Below are positions 1 through 8,294 of a stretch of DNA of 64,000 nucleotides, piece by piece. Source of the DNA: Wenxinia marina DSM 24838 (GTDB taxonomy: Bacteria > Pseudomonadota > Alphaproteobacteria > Rhodobacterales > Rhodobacteraceae); contig NZ_KB902276.1 of assembly GCF_000379485.1 (NCBI RefSeq), positions 186,001 to 250,000 on the forward strand, read 5' to 3'. Made by a program: the position numbers and the translations under genes. Every line of letters starts with the position of its first letter. Position 1 is the stretch's first letter. The notes beneath the pieces are model-generated. The model saw only the letters and a list, made by a program, of their open reading frames with translations. It ran no database searches and was not told the origin of the DNA.

Positions 1-63
1 GGCGCGACGCGGCTATCTTCGCTAGGACGGAAGCCGGATCCCGCGGCGAGAAGGAGACGCGCC

Positions 64-879
64 TTGGCCAAGCTGAACCCGACCATCGCGCCGGTCGACC
101 CGGTCTGGGACCGCATCCGCCGCGAGGCCGAGGAGGCCATCGCCGCCGAGCCGCTGATGGGCGGCCTGATCCATTCGGGCGTCCTGCACCACGACAGCTT
201 CGCCCGCGCGCTGAGCTACCGGATCGCGCTGAAACTGTCCTCCGGCGAGATGAGCGAGCAGATCCTGCGCGAGATCGCCGACCACGCCCACGCCTCGGAG
301 CCCGACCTCGGCGCCGCCGCCCGCGCCGACCTCGTCGCCGTGTTCGAGCGCGATCCGGCCTGCCACCGGTTGATGCAGCCCTTGCTCTACTTCAAGGGCT
401 ACCAGGCGCTGCAATCCTACCGCCTCGGCCATTGGCTGTGGCAGGAGGGGCGGCGCGACCTGGCCTACTTCGTCCAGATGCGGGTGAGCGAGGCGTTCGG
501 CGTCGACATCCACCCCGCCGCCCGGATCGGCCGGGGCATCATGATCGACCACGCCCATTCCATCGTCATCGGCGAGACGGCGGTGGTGGGCGACAACGTC
601 TCGATGCTGCATTCGGTGACGCTGGGCGGCACCGGCAAGGAGGAAGAGGACCGCCATCCCAAGATCGGCAACGGCGTGCTGATCGGGGCGGGGGCCAAGG
701 TGCTGGGCAACATCCATATCGGCCATTGCAGCCGCATCGCGGCCGGGTCGGTCGTGCTGTCGGACGTGCCGCCCTGCAAGACGGTCGCGGGCGTTCCGGC
801 GAAGATCGTCGGCGAGGCCGGCTGCGACCAGCCGTCGGTGTCGATGGATCACCTTCTGCAGGCGGTGCCGCAGGCGTAG
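64..879 (+). CDS. cysE: Serine O-acetyltransferase
   Basis: Transfers acetyl from acetyl-CoA to L-serine, giving O-acetylserine, the carbon acceptor for sulfide in cytosolic cysteine synthesis. The 271-residue product matches the usual CysE length. An N-terminal helical region (to about residue 140) is followed by a left-handed beta-helix of hexapeptide repeats with the family blocks VDIHPAARIGRG, IDHAH (around residues 161-165), VTLGGTGK and DRHPKIG. The start is taken as TTG at 64 because a clear ribosome site (gaaggag) lies 7-14 bases upstream and no better start is visible. It stands alone on the plus strand and converges with the pdh operon across an intergenic region full of hairpins. 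Confidence 0.93.
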   Translation: MAKLNPTIAPVDPVWDRIRREAEEAIAAEPLMGGLIHSGVLHHDSFARALSYRIALKLSSGEMSEQILREIADHAHASEPDLGAAARADLVAVFERDPACHRLMQPLLYFKGYQALQSYRLGHWLWQEGRRDLAYFVQMRVSEAFGVDIHPAARIGRGIMIDHAHSIVIGETAVVGDNVSMLHSVTLGGTGKEEEDRHPKIGNGVLIGAGAKVLGNIHIGHCSRIAAGSVVLSDVPPCKTVAGVPAKIVGEAGCDQPSVSMDHLLQAVPQA

Positions 880-898
880 GGGCGAGGCGGGGCGCGAT

Positions 899-917
899 CG
901 AAATTCGACGAATTTCG
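899..917. repeat. Perfect 9-bp inverted repeat downstream of cysE
   Basis: CGAAATTCG at 899-907 and CGAATTTCG at 909-917 are perfect reverse complements separated by one base. A degenerate relative (gacgaaactcgaaatc) follows at about 933-948. It lies 20 bases after the cysE stop, between convergent genes, so it could be a DNA palindrome, a protein site or an RNA hairpin. No T-tract follows, so a simple intrinsic terminator is not supported. Confidence 0.7.
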
Positions 918-1015
918 TTCTGGGCGCAGACGAAACTCGAAATCTCTTCGCGCTGCCGGCGGGTGCCGACGCGCCAGCAGATCGAAGGAGCGCGTTCCGC
1001 GCAGTCCCTTGCGTT

Positions 1016-1088
1016 CGGGGGGCTGTCTGCCCCCCGTCCGCGCCGGGGCGGCGCGGACTCCCCCCGAGGGATATTTATGGCTCGATGA
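1016..1088. repeat. Double GC-rich hairpin element between convergent cysE and pdhC
   Basis: Two tandem hairpins: CGGGGGGC (1016-1023) with GCCCCCCG (1029-1036), loop 5; then GTCCGCGCC (1036-1044) with GGCGCGGAC (1050-1058), loop 5. They are followed by ccccccgagggatatttatggc. I recall GC-rich hairpins leading into a gagggatattt-like tail as common intergenic repeats in Rhodobacteraceae, so a REP-like or bidirectional terminator role is plausible. The hairpins are seen directly; the family assignment is from memory. Confidence 0.6.
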
Positions 1089-1100
1089 GAGGGAGAGGGG

Positions 1101-2483
1101 TCAGGCCAGCATCGCCACCGGATTCTCCAGGTTCTCGACGATCTTTTCCAGCAGCTGCGCGCCGAGCGCCCCGTCGATGACCCGGTGATCGACGCTGAGC
1201 GTCACGCTCATCACCGTCGCCACCGCCAGCTCTCCGTCCGCGCCGACCACGGGCTTCTTCACTCCCGCGCCGACCGCGAGGATGCCGCCGTGGGGCGGAT
1301 TGATGACCGCGTCGAAATTGTCGATGCCGAACATGCCGAGATTGGAGACCGCGAAGGTGCCGCCCTGGTATTCGTGCGGGGCGAGCTTGCGGTCGCGGGC
1401 GCGCTTCGCAAGATCCTTCATCTCGGTCGAGAGGGTCGACAGCGTCTTCCGGTCGGCGTCCTTCAGGACCGGCGTGAAGAGGCCGCCCTCGATGGCGACG
1501 GCGACGGCGACGTCCGACGGCTTCAGCTTCAGCACGCGGTCGCCGGCCCAGACGGCGTTGGCGTCGGGCACCTGCTGCAGCGCCACGGCGCAGGCCTTGA
1601 TGATGAAGTCGTTCACCGACAGCTTCACGCCGCGGGCTTCCAGCTGCCTGTTCAGCTCGCCCCGGAACTTCAGGAGCGCGTCGAGGCGGATGTCGCGGCG
1701 CAGGTAGAAGTGCGGGATCGTCTGCTTGGCCTCGGTCAGGCGGGCGGCGATCGTCCGGCGCATCCCGTCGAGCTTGACCTCTTCATACTCGCGGCCCTCG
1801 TACATCTTCTTCACCGCGTCGGCGCCCAGGCCGGCGGGCATCGCGGGCTTCGCGCCCTCGGTGGCGGCGGGGGCCGCCTTCGGCGCCTCGGCTTCCTTCG
1901 CGGGCGCGGCGCCGGGCTGGGCGGCCTCGACGTCGGCCTTCACGATGCGGCCCTTCGGGCCGGAGCCGGTCACCTGGCTCAGGTCCAGACCCTTGTCCTT
2001 CGCGATGCGCCGGGCGAGCGGCGAGGCGAAGATGCGCTCGCCCGAGCCGCTGCCGCTCCCGGCCGTCTCCTCCGCTCCGCCGCCCGTCGACGGTTGCGCC
2101 GTCTGCGGCGCACCCGCGGGCTCGGCCTTGCCGGGGGAGGGGGCCTGGCCGGCGCCGTAGCCCTTGGTCGCGTCGGACTCGGCCTCGGCGGTTTCCGTGT
2201 CCTGCCCGCCGGAGGCGTCGCCGATCTCGTCCGCGGACTCGCCCTCCGCCAGCAGGACCGCGATCGGCGTGTTCACCTTCACGCCCTCCGTCCCCTCGGC
2301 GACCAGCAGCCTGCCGACGGTGCCCTCGTCCACCGCCTCGAACTCCATCGTCGCCTTGTCGGTCTCGATCTCGGCCAGGAGGTCACCGGACGAGACGGTG
2401 TCGCCCTCCTTGACTAGCCACTTGGCGAGGGTGCCTTCCTCCATCGTGGGCGAGAGGGCGGGCATCAGGATCTCTGTCGGCAT
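1101..2483 (-). CDS. pdhC: Pyruvate dehydrogenase complex E2, dihydrolipoamide acetyltransferase
   Basis: E2 core of the pyruvate dehydrogenase complex: takes the acetyl group from E1 onto lipoate and passes it to CoA. The 460-residue product has one N-terminal lipoyl domain with the lipoylated lysine in [10 protein letters not shown] (K43), an Ala/Gly/Glu-rich linker, a peripheral subunit-binding domain (about 150-187, [14 protein letters not shown]), a second linker, and the catalytic domain ending in the DHRVIDGA motif (His near 433, Asp near 437). It is last in the operon, four bases after the preceding small gene. The first 75 residues are almost identical to the lipoyl domain of PdhB. 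No lpd (E3) gene lies in the window. Confidence 0.96.
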   Translation of the reverse strand: MPTEILMPALSPTMEEGTLAKWLVKEGDTVSSGDLLAEIETDKATMEFEAVDEGTVGRLLVAEGTEGVKVNTPIAVLLAEGESADEIGDASGGQDTETAEAESDATKGYGAGQAPSPGKAEPAGAPQTAQPSTGGGAEETAGSGSGSGERIFASPLARRIAKDKGLDLSQVTGSGPKGRIVKADVEAAQPGAAPAKEAEAPKAAPAATEGAKPAMPAGLGADAVKKMYEGREYEEVKLDGMRRTIAARLTEAKQTIPHFYLRRDIRLDALLKFRGELNRQLEARGVKLSVNDFIIKACAVALQQVPDANAVWAGDRVLKLKPSDVAVAVAIEGGLFTPVLKDADRKTLSTLSTEMKDLAKRARDRKLAPHEYQGGTFAVSNLGMFGIDNFDAVINPPHGGILAVGAGVKKPVVGADGELAVATVMSVTLSVDHRVIDGALGAQLLEKIVENLENPVAMLA

Positions 2484-2486
2484 CGT

Positions 2487-2741
2487 CTAGTCCTCCACGA
2501 GTTCCATCCGGTTGAACGGCCGGGGGATGCGCCCCTCGCCGGACCGGAGGGCCTTGAGCGTCAGGTCGATCTCGCCCGCGTGCCGGGCGATCCAGTCGTA
2601 GGCGGTGGCATGGCCGTGGCCGCCGATCAGCAGGCCGCGGCCGATCACGTGCTCGGGCAGCAGGCCGACGATCCGGCCGTCCGGCGTGTCGGTCGCCACG
2701 CGGAAGGCCTCGCGCGCGGGGTCGCGGCCCAGCACCTCCAT
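2487..2741 (-). CDS. Small hypothetical protein between pdhB and pdhC (84 aa)
   Basis: An 84-residue soluble-looking protein with no signal peptide or membrane segment. Visible features are a Gly/His stretch (LLIGGHGHATAYDW, about residues 38-50) and a Pro/Arg/Asn-containing tail. Its ATG overlaps the stop of the upstream gene by one base (TAATG) and its own stop is three bases before pdhC, so it is almost certainly translated as part of the pdh operon. I do not recognise the family. Position suggests a role tied to the complex, its assembly or its regulation, which is inference only. Confidence 0.75.
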   Translation of the reverse strand: MEVLGRDPAREAFRVATDTPDGRIVGLLPEHVIGRGLLIGGHGHATAYDWIARHAGEIDLTLKALRSGEGRIPRPFNRMELVED

Positions 2742-2998
2742 TACGGCACCTCCTCGACGAGGAGGCCGCCCCAAGGCGCGTCCACGACGCCGCCGGTCTC
2801 GCGCGCCGTCACCACGCCAAGGATGCCGGCCAGGTGCGCCTCGATCCAGGCGCGCCGCTCGCCTTCCGTCGCCGAGGCGCCGAGTTCCTCGTCCAGCATC
2901 GGGCCGGGCACGGTCACGCGGTAGCCGGCGCCCTCGAGGCCCGAGAGCCTCAGCACGTAATCCTCGCCGCGTTTCTCGATCGGGGGCGCCTCTGCCAT
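2741..2998 (-). CDS. Small acidic hypothetical protein between pdhB and pdhC (85 aa)
   Basis: An 85-residue, mostly acidic cytoplasmic protein beginning MAEAPPIEKRGEDY with no signal peptide. The middle (RRAWIEAHLAGILGVV, about 48-63) looks helical. It starts three bases after pdhB and its stop shares one base with the next start (TAATG), so the three genes pdhB, this gene and the 84-residue gene are coupled. No family recognised. Codon use and GC match the neighbours, so there is no sign of recent transfer. Confidence 0.75.
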   Translation of the reverse strand: MAEAPPIEKRGEDYVLRLSGLEGAGYRVTVPGPMLDEELGASATEGERRAWIEAHLAGILGVVTARETGGVVDAPWGGLLVEEVP

Positions 2999-3001
2999 GG
3001 T

Positions 3002-4396
3002 CTACCTGTAGGTCACCTGCTTGACCGCCTCGACCACCTCGTCGGCGGTCACCAGCGCCAGCTTCTCGAGGTTGGCGGCGTAGGGCATCGGCACGTCCTT
3101 GCCCGTCAGCGCGATCACCGGCGCGTCGAGCCAGTCGAACGCCTTCTGCATGATCTGGCTGCCGATCCAGCTGCCCACCGATCCCTGCGGCCAGCCTTCC
3201 TCGACGGTGACGCAGCGATTGGTCTTCTTCACGCTCTCCAGCACCGTGTCCATGTCCATCGGCCGGAGCGTGCGCAGGTCGATCACCTCGGCGTCGATTC
3301 CGTCCTCGGCCAGCTTCTCGGCGGCCTGCAGGGCGTAGGTCATGCCGATCCCGAAGCTGACGATGGTGACGTCGCTCCCCTCGCGGGCGATCTTCGCCTT
3401 GCCGAACGGCACGGTGAAGTCGTCGAGATCCGGCACCTCGAACGAGCGGCCGTAGAGGATCTCGTTCTCGAGGAAGATGACCGGGTTCGGATCGCGGATC
3501 GCGCTCTTCAGCAGGCCCTTGGCGTCGGCGGCGGTGTAGGGCATCGCGACCTTGAGACCCGGCACCTGCATGTACCAGGCGGCGTAGTCCTGGCTGTGCT
3601 GGGCGCCGACCCGCGCCGCCGCGCCGTTGGGGCCACGGAACACGATGGGGCAGCCCATCTGCCCGCCGGACATGTACAGCGTCTTGGCGGCGGAGTTGAT
3701 GAGCTGATCCATCGCCTGCATGGCGAAGTTGAAGGTCATGAACTCCACGATCGGACGCAGGCCGCCGAAGGCCGCGCCGACGCCGATGCCGGCGAAGCCA
3801 TGCTCGGTGATCGGCGTGTCGATCACCCGCTTGGCGCCGAACTCGTCCAGCAGCCCCTGGGTGATCTTGTAGGCGCCCTGGTACTCGGCCACCTCCTCGC
3901 CCATCACGAAGACGCTGTCGCTTCGGCGCATCTCCTCGGCCATCGCGTCGCGCAGCGCCTCGCGGACGGTCTGCGTCTTCATCTTGGTGCCCTCGGGCCA
4001 GTCCGGCGTGCGCGGCGGCTTGGGCGCCGCGGCGGCGGGAGAGGCGGCGACGGGCTCGCTGGTGGGCGGGGGCGCGTCGGTCTTGTCCTTCTCCTTCGCC
4101 TCGGCCTTGGGCGCGCTGCCCGAGCCGGCATCCTCGGCGGCGGAGGCGTCCTCGCCCTCCTCCAGCATGACCGCGATGGGGGTGTTCACCTTCACCCCTT
4201 CGGTGCCCTCGGCGATCAGGATCTTGCCGAGGACGCCCTCGTCGACGGCCTCGAACTCCATCGTGGCCTTGTCGGTCTCGATCTCGGCCAGGATGTCGCC
4301 GGAGGAGACGGGATCGCCCTCCTTCTTCAGCCACTTGGCGAGCGTCCCTTCCTCCATCGTGGGGGACAGGGCCGGCATCAGGATTTCGGTCGCCAT
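3002..4396 (-). CDS. pdhB: Pyruvate dehydrogenase E1 beta subunit with N-terminal lipoyl domain
   Basis: Beta subunit of the thiamine-diphosphate-dependent E1, which with PdhA decarboxylates pyruvate and acetylates lipoate. The 464-residue protein is longer than a plain E1 beta (about 330) because of an N-terminal lipoyl domain (1 to about 78, lipoyl lysine K43 in [10 protein letters not shown]) and an Ala/Pro/Glu/Lys linker. The E1 beta part begins near residue 136 with [14 protein letters not shown] and keeps the [12 protein letters not shown] and ITEHGFAG blocks. Lipoyl-E1 beta fusions are known in alphaproteobacteria. It lies downstream of pdhA and three exported-protein genes, six bases after the last. 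Confidence 0.96.
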   Translation of the reverse strand: MATEILMPALSPTMEEGTLAKWLKKEGDPVSSGDILAEIETDKATMEFEAVDEGVLGKILIAEGTEGVKVNTPIAVMLEEGEDASAAEDAGSGSAPKAEAKEKDKTDAPPPTSEPVAASPAAAAPKPPRTPDWPEGTKMKTQTVREALRDAMAEEMRRSDSVFVMGEEVAEYQGAYKITQGLLDEFGAKRVIDTPITEHGFAGIGVGAAFGGLRPIVEFMTFNFAMQAMDQLINSAAKTLYMSGGQMGCPIVFRGPNGAAARVGAQHSQDYAAWYMQVPGLKVAMPYTAADAKGLLKSAIRDPNPVIFLENEILYGRSFEVPDLDDFTVPFGKAKIAREGSDVTIVSFGIGMTYALQAAEKLAEDGIDAEVIDLRTLRPMDMDTVLESVKKTNRCVTVEEGWPQGSVGSWIGSQIMQKAFDWLDAPVIALTGKDVPMPYAANLEKLALVTADEVVEAVKQVTYR

Positions 4397-4402
4397 ACGG
4401 GG

Positions 4403-4966
4403 TCAGTCTCCCTCGCTGTCACGCGCGGCGCAGAAGGCCGCAAGATCGGTCACGGCCTCGGCCACGGTGTCGATGTCGGTCTCGGCGGTGTCGCCCGTCA
4501 CGGTCAGGTACACGTCCCGCGCCTCGGTCGAGGCGTCGCAGTACCAGCCGTCGCAGGTCGCGCCGTACTTGTCGATGTAGGTCCGGTGCAGCTTGCCGGT
4601 GATGTCGTAGAGCGTCAGGTCGTAGCGCACCGGCGGCGCGCCCTCGCGCAGCGGCACGACGAGCTGCAAGGACCCGGCCGAGATCGGCTCGGCCACGGCG
4701 CCCGCCGCGTCGACGTCGGCGTAGTCCACGGCAACCCGCGTCTCCACCTCGACGCCGTCGCCCAGACGCTGGGTGCTGCGATGGCTGTAGAGGCAGGGCG
4801 CGTCGCGGCCCATGATCGAACTGTGGGTGGACCCGGTCCGGTTGAGGATGCGGTTCATCCGGTCGAAGGCGAGGAACTCGTCGGGGTCGATCGACTGCGC
4901 GGACGCGAGCGCCGGCGCGGTCAGCGCCAGCGCCCCGAGGGCCGGAAAGAGGGCCCCCGCCTGCAT
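4403..4966 (-). CDS. Exported Cys protein, third of the pdh-locus triplet
   Basis: A 187-residue protein with a Sec-type signal peptide (hydrophobic core about 4-18, cleavage likely near ALASAQ-S). The mature part keeps the triplet pattern: helix, Cys in DAPCLYS, beta-rich middle, a Cys pair (GATCDGWYCD, C-x4-C), and a C-terminal helix ending in a Cys (AVTDLAAFCAARD). It is the most divergent of the three. Its ATG overlaps the stop of the upstream paralogue by one base (TGATG), and pdhB starts six bases after its stop. Function unknown; four Cys in an exported protein suggest two disulfides in the periplasm. Confidence 0.82.
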   Translation of the reverse strand: MQAGALFPALGALALTAPALASAQSIDPDEFLAFDRMNRILNRTGSTHSSIMGRDAPCLYSHRSTQRLGDGVEVETRVAVDYADVDAAGAVAEPISAGSLQLVVPLREGAPPVRYDLTLYDITGKLHRTYIDKYGATCDGWYCDASTEARDVYLTVTGDTAETDIDTVAEAVTDLAAFCAARDSEGD

Positions 4967-5499
4967 CAGCCGCAGGCCGCCGCGAAGTCGCTGAGCGCGG
5001 TCGAGAAGGCGCGCGCCCGGTCCATCCCCGCCTCTTCGCCGGCGACGTAGAACACGACCGGCATCCGCGGCGCGGCCTGCGTGGCCGAGCAGGGACCGGC
5101 GGCCGAGCAGTCGGCGCCGAGGCCGGCGGCGAACGTCTCGCGCAGCGTCGGGTCGTCGTTGTCGAGGATCATCGTCAGCTCGATCGGGGCCTGATCCTCC
5201 CGCGGGATCCAGATGTTGAACCGGTCCTCCTTGGGGTCCGGCGTGAAGGCGGCGGGGAACAGCTCGCGTGCGTCCACCGTGGCGGTCGCCGTCATCGGCG
5301 CGCCCAGCTGCGACGAGACCGCCGTCGTGGAGGAGGTCAGCATGCAGCCGTCGGCGGTGATCGCGACATGGGGCACGTCGCCCTCGGCGCCGGTGTTCGC
5401 CAGCTCCTGCAGGGTGGCGAGCGCGGCGTCCGCGTCCTGGGCGAGCGCCGGCAGCGCGAGGGTGCCGGCGAGTGAGAGTGAGAGAAGAAAGGTCTTCAT
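4966..5499 (-). CDS. Exported Cys protein, second of the pdh-locus triplet
   Basis: A 177-residue protein with a signal peptide (MKTFLLSLSLAGTLALPALAQ, cleavage probably after ALA). The mature N-terminus QDADAALATLQ resembles that of the first paralogue (QDADAAFAALD). Conserved landmarks are ADGCMLTS, a C-x5-C pair (GADCSAAGPC) and the end LSDFAAACG. The beta-rich centre contains ELTMILDND. Translation is coupled to the next gene by TGATG. It has no recognisable catalytic motif, so it could be a binding or scaffold protein of the periplasm. Confidence 0.85.
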   Translation of the reverse strand: MKTFLLSLSLAGTLALPALAQDADAALATLQELANTGAEGDVPHVAITADGCMLTSSTTAVSSQLGAPMTATATVDARELFPAAFTPDPKEDRFNIWIPREDQAPIELTMILDNDDPTLRETFAAGLGADCSAAGPCSATQAAPRMPVVFYVAGEEAGMDRARAFSTALSDFAAACG

Positions 5500-5530
5500 G
5501 TGGTCAATGTCCTTATCAAAAACGGGCCGT

Positions 5531-6079
5531 CTATCCGCCGCAGACCGCGACGAATTCCTTAAGGGCGGAAATGATCGCCCCTTCCTGTGCGTCGCGGTCG
5601 TCGTCGAGCGCGAGAAGTATGACCTCGCCCTCCTCGATCACGTAGGTGCAGCCGCTGTCGTCGCAGCTGCCGCCGGGAATGTTCTCCTCGAAGAAGGTCC
5701 GCTGCTCATCCGTGTCGGCCGGCGCGGTGACGATGCGGTCCACGCCGGGCGTATCTGGCTGGATGCCGCCGAAGACGATGGTGCGGACCTCGATGGCGGG
5801 GTCCATGAGGATGTCGTCGTCGCTGTCCGGGTGCTCGAGGTCGAGGGCGGCCGGGTCGAACGTGAAGGTCGCGGTCAGGACCGTCGGGCCGACCGCCTGG
5901 CTGGCGGAATAGGTCAGCGCGCACCCGTCGCCGCGGCTGATCCCGGCCGTCGTGACGTTGGTCCCCGCCACGCCACGGGTCGCCGCCGCGTCCAGCGCGG
6001 CGAAGGCCGCGTCGGCGTCCTGCGCTGCGGCGGGGGCGGCGAGGGAGAGGCAGAGGGCGGCGAGGGCGGGACGGCGCAT
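5531..6079 (-). CDS. Exported Cys protein, first of the pdh-locus triplet
   Basis: A 182-residue protein with a short signal peptide (MRRPALAALCLSLAAPAAAQ). Mature start QDADAAFAALDAAATRG, then GDGCALTYS, an acidic beta-rich segment (PDSDDDILMDP), a Cys pair (GGSCDDSGCTY, C-x4-C) and the end ALKEFVAVCGG. It lies 40 bases downstream of pdhA on the same strand and 31 bases before its paralogue, so it is likely co-transcribed with pdhA-pdhB-pdhC. No known family recognised. A cytosolic enzyme operon carrying exported proteins is unexpected. Confidence 0.85.
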   Translation of the reverse strand: MRRPALAALCLSLAAPAAAQDADAAFAALDAAATRGVAGTNVTTAGISRGDGCALTYSASQAVGPTVLTATFTFDPAALDLEHPDSDDDILMDPAIEVRTIVFGGIQPDTPGVDRIVTAPADTDEQRTFFEENIPGGSCDDSGCTYVIEEGEVILLALDDDRDAQEGAIISALKEFVAVCGG

Positions 6080-6119
6080 GGGAGGTCTCCGGAAGGCTCT
6101 GATCGCGGGGCGGGGGCCG

Positions 6120-7154
6120 TCAGGCTTCCGCCGGCTCGCCCTGGGGGATGTCGGTGGCGTAGATGTCGGTCCACAGCTCGGACACGTCGGGCTCGGGGCT
6201 GTCCTTGCTGAACTCCGCCGCCTCGTTGACGATGTCCTTGATCTCCTTGTCGATCGCCTTCAGCTCGTCCTCGGAGGCGTGGCTGCCGGTCAGCAGCAGC
6301 TGGCGGACGTTCTCGATCGGGTCGCGCTCGTCCCGCATCTTCTGGACTTCCTCGCGGGTGCGGTACTTCGCCGGGTCCGACATGGAGTGGCCGCGGTAGC
6401 GGTAGGTCTTCACCTCGAGGATGTAGGGACCCTTGCCGGCGCGGCAGTGCTCCACCGCCTTCTGGCCCGCGGCCTTGACGGCGAGGACGTCCATCCCGTC
6501 CACCTCCTCGCCCTCGATCCCGTAGGCGGCGCCGCGCTGCCAGTAGGTCGGCGACTTGGTGCTGCGCTTGGTCGAGGTGCCCATCGCGTACTGGTTGTTC
6601 TCGATCACGAAGACGACCGGCAAGTCCCACAGCTCGGCCATGTTGTAGGTCTCGTAGACCTGGCCCTGGTTCGCCGCGCCGTCGCCGAAATAGGTGAAGG
6701 TCACGCGGTCGTTGCCGAGGTACTTGTCGGCGAAGGCGAGGCCGGCGCCGATCGGCACCTGCGCCGCGACGATGCCGTGGCCGCCGTAGAAGTGCTTCTC
6801 GCGGCTGAACATGTGCATCGAGCCGCCCTTGCCGCCGGAATAGCCGCCCTCGCGGCCCGTCAGCTCGGCCATCACGCCCTTGGGGTCCATCCCGCAGGCC
6901 AGCATGTGGCCGTGGTCGCGGTAGGAGGTCACCCGCTTGTCGCCCTCGTCCGCCGCGGCCTCCAGCCCGACGACGACGGCCTCCTGGCCGATGTAGAGGT
7001 GGCAGAAGCCGCCGATCAGGCCCATGCCGTACAGCTGTCCCGCCTTCTCCTCGAAGCGGCGGATCAGCAGCATCTCGCGGTAATAGTGCTTCAGCTCGTC
7101 GGCCGAGACGTTGGCCTTGGCATCCGGTTTCGCACCCGACTTCGCGGTGGCCAT
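6120..7154 (-). CDS. pdhA: Pyruvate dehydrogenase E1 alpha subunit
   Basis: Alpha subunit of the E1 component (pyruvate decarboxylation, thiamine diphosphate cofactor). The 344-residue protein has the ThDP/Mg motif beginning GDGAANQGQ and ending in ENNQYAMGT, the phosphorylation-loop-like region YRYRGHSMSDP, and the GGKGGSMHMF block. The start at 7154 follows a strong ribosome site (gagggaggg); longer in-frame extensions upstream are low-complexity and lack one. First gene of the minus-strand pdh operon; its promoter should lie in 7155-7339, shared with the divergent hydrolase gene. Confidence 0.96.
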   Translation of the reverse strand: MATAKSGAKPDAKANVSADELKHYYREMLLIRRFEEKAGQLYGMGLIGGFCHLYIGQEAVVVGLEAAADEGDKRVTSYRDHGHMLACGMDPKGVMAELTGREGGYSGGKGGSMHMFSREKHFYGGHGIVAAQVPIGAGLAFADKYLGNDRVTFTYFGDGAANQGQVYETYNMAELWDLPVVFVIENNQYAMGTSTKRSTKSPTYWQRGAAYGIEGEEVDGMDVLAVKAAGQKAVEHCRAGKGPYILEVKTYRYRGHSMSDPAKYRTREEVQKMRDERDPIENVRQLLLTGSHASEDELKAIDKEIKDIVNEAAEFSKDSPEPDVSELWTDIYATDIPQGEPAEA

Positions 7155-7339
7155 GGGCGGGCCCTCCCTCGCTGCGGCAGATAGTTTAGCCTTAAACGAT
7201 CTTGTAGCGCAGTCGCCCGCCCCGCGCCACCGGGAAACGCGACCGCCCACAGACAGGCTAGCGGTCGGAGGCGCCCTTGCAAGGGGTGGCCTTGCGGCTA
7301 GCTTTCGCGGGGTCGGGCCCAGGGGCGGCGGAGGCGACG

Positions 7340-7891
7340 ATGATCCTGTTCCTGCACGGTGCGGGCGTGACGGCGGCCGATCTCCGCCCTGGCACCTATC
7401 CGCTGCTGCGCCGGCTGAACGACGTCGCCGGTCCGGGAGCCGAGATCGTCGTCCCGGTCCTCGCAGGTGCGTCGGCTGCCGAATGGATGGACGCGATCGG
7501 TGACGCCGCCGCTGCGCTGGGGCCGCAGGACGCCGTCGTCGGGCATTCCCATGGCGGCGCGATGGGCCTGAAGTGGCTCGCCGAGCGCGCGCCCGGCCGT
7601 CCACTCCGCGCGTTTGTCGGCTGCGCGATGCCGATGTGGGGCGCGCCGGACTGGGACGGGGACGATTACAGGCTGCCGGACGACCTCGCCTCGGCCATGG
7701 CGGGCGTGGAGCGGATCGTTCTTGCGCAGGCAGACGACGACGACACGGTCGAGCGGGGCCATCTCGACCTCTACGCGTTCCGCCTTCCCCGCGCGGAGGT
7801 CCACCGTCTCGCCGGTGGGGGGCACGACCTCGACACCGATGCGGTCGAGGAGGCCCTCGCCGTCGCGGCGCACTCGGCCGTCAGCGGATGA
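7340..7891 (+). CDS. Alpha/beta hydrolase, serine-hydrolase type
   Basis: A 183-residue soluble protein of the small alpha/beta-hydrolase kind. It opens with the strand and oxyanion segment MILFLHGAG, has the nucleophile elbow GHSHGG (Ser70), and ends with a candidate catalytic His in GGGHDLD; an acidic residue in the QADDDD region could complete the triad. Length and layout recall the RBBP9/YdeN group, but I cannot fix the substrate. The start at 7340 has the ribosome site ggcggaggcg just upstream; an in-frame ATG at 7277 has none. The gene is divergent from pdhA, and its last 11 bases overlap the 3' end of ftsB on the other strand. Confidence 0.8.
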   Translation: MILFLHGAGVTAADLRPGTYPLLRRLNDVAGPGAEIVVPVLAGASAAEWMDAIGDAAAALGPQDAVVGHSHGGAMGLKWLAERAPGRPLRAFVGCAMPMWGAPDWDGDDYRLPDDLASAMAGVERIVLAQADDDDTVERGHLDLYAFRLPRAEVHRLAGGGHDLDTDAVEEALAVAAHSAVSG

Positions 7892-8180
7892 CGACCTCGT
7901 CGGCGCGCACCAGGCCCAGCACGTCGCGGGCCTGCTCGTCCAGAAGATCGAGGTCGAGGTAGGTGTCCGACAGCCGCTGGGTGAGGTTCTCCATTGCGGC
8001 GACCTCGGCCTCCAGTTCGCTCAGCTGGGTCTGCAGCACCCGCGCCTCGGCGGCGACCTCGGCCCGGCGGAAGACGCCGTAGTCGCCCTGCACGGCGGCG
8101 AAGACGAAATAGAGGCCGAGCAGGAGCATCGTCAGCATGTAGGCGACGAAACCCAATGCGGGGCGGGACTTGCGGATCAT
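7881..8180 (-). CDS. ftsB: Septum formation initiator, FtsB/DivIC family
   Basis: A 99-residue bitopic membrane protein: short cytoplasmic N-terminus (MIRKSRPALG), one membrane helix (about 11-29), then a periplasmic coiled coil (about 35-70, EARVLQTQLSELEAEVAAMEN) and a short end rich in Leu/Asp (LDLLDEQARDVLGLVRADEVVI). This is the FtsB pattern, linking FtsL and FtsQ in the divisome. In many alphaproteobacteria ftsB sits next to the pdh operon, as it does here. The start is at 8180, where the protein begins with a normal FtsB N-terminus; a longer upstream start adds Cys-containing sequence not expected for the family. Confidence 0.88.
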   Translation of the reverse strand: MIRKSRPALGFVAYMLTMLLLGLYFVFAAVQGDYGVFRRAEVAAEARVLQTQLSELEAEVAAMENLTQRLSDTYLDLDLLDEQARDVLGLVRADEVVIR

Positions 8181-8294
8181 TCTCTGCCTCGTTCCCCGGC
8201 TTCGTTTCTCGTCCGGGTGACGGCAAGACTCGCACAATCGACTGCGCTTGGGAATCCCCTATGCGCCCACGTCCGACGCAAATCGTTCACGTTT

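Noticed and set aside
7184-7197. GTTTA-gcct-TAAAC palindrome upstream of pdhA as a regulator site
   Set aside because: Only five-base arms with a single copy in the region; the match to any known operator is not convincing.
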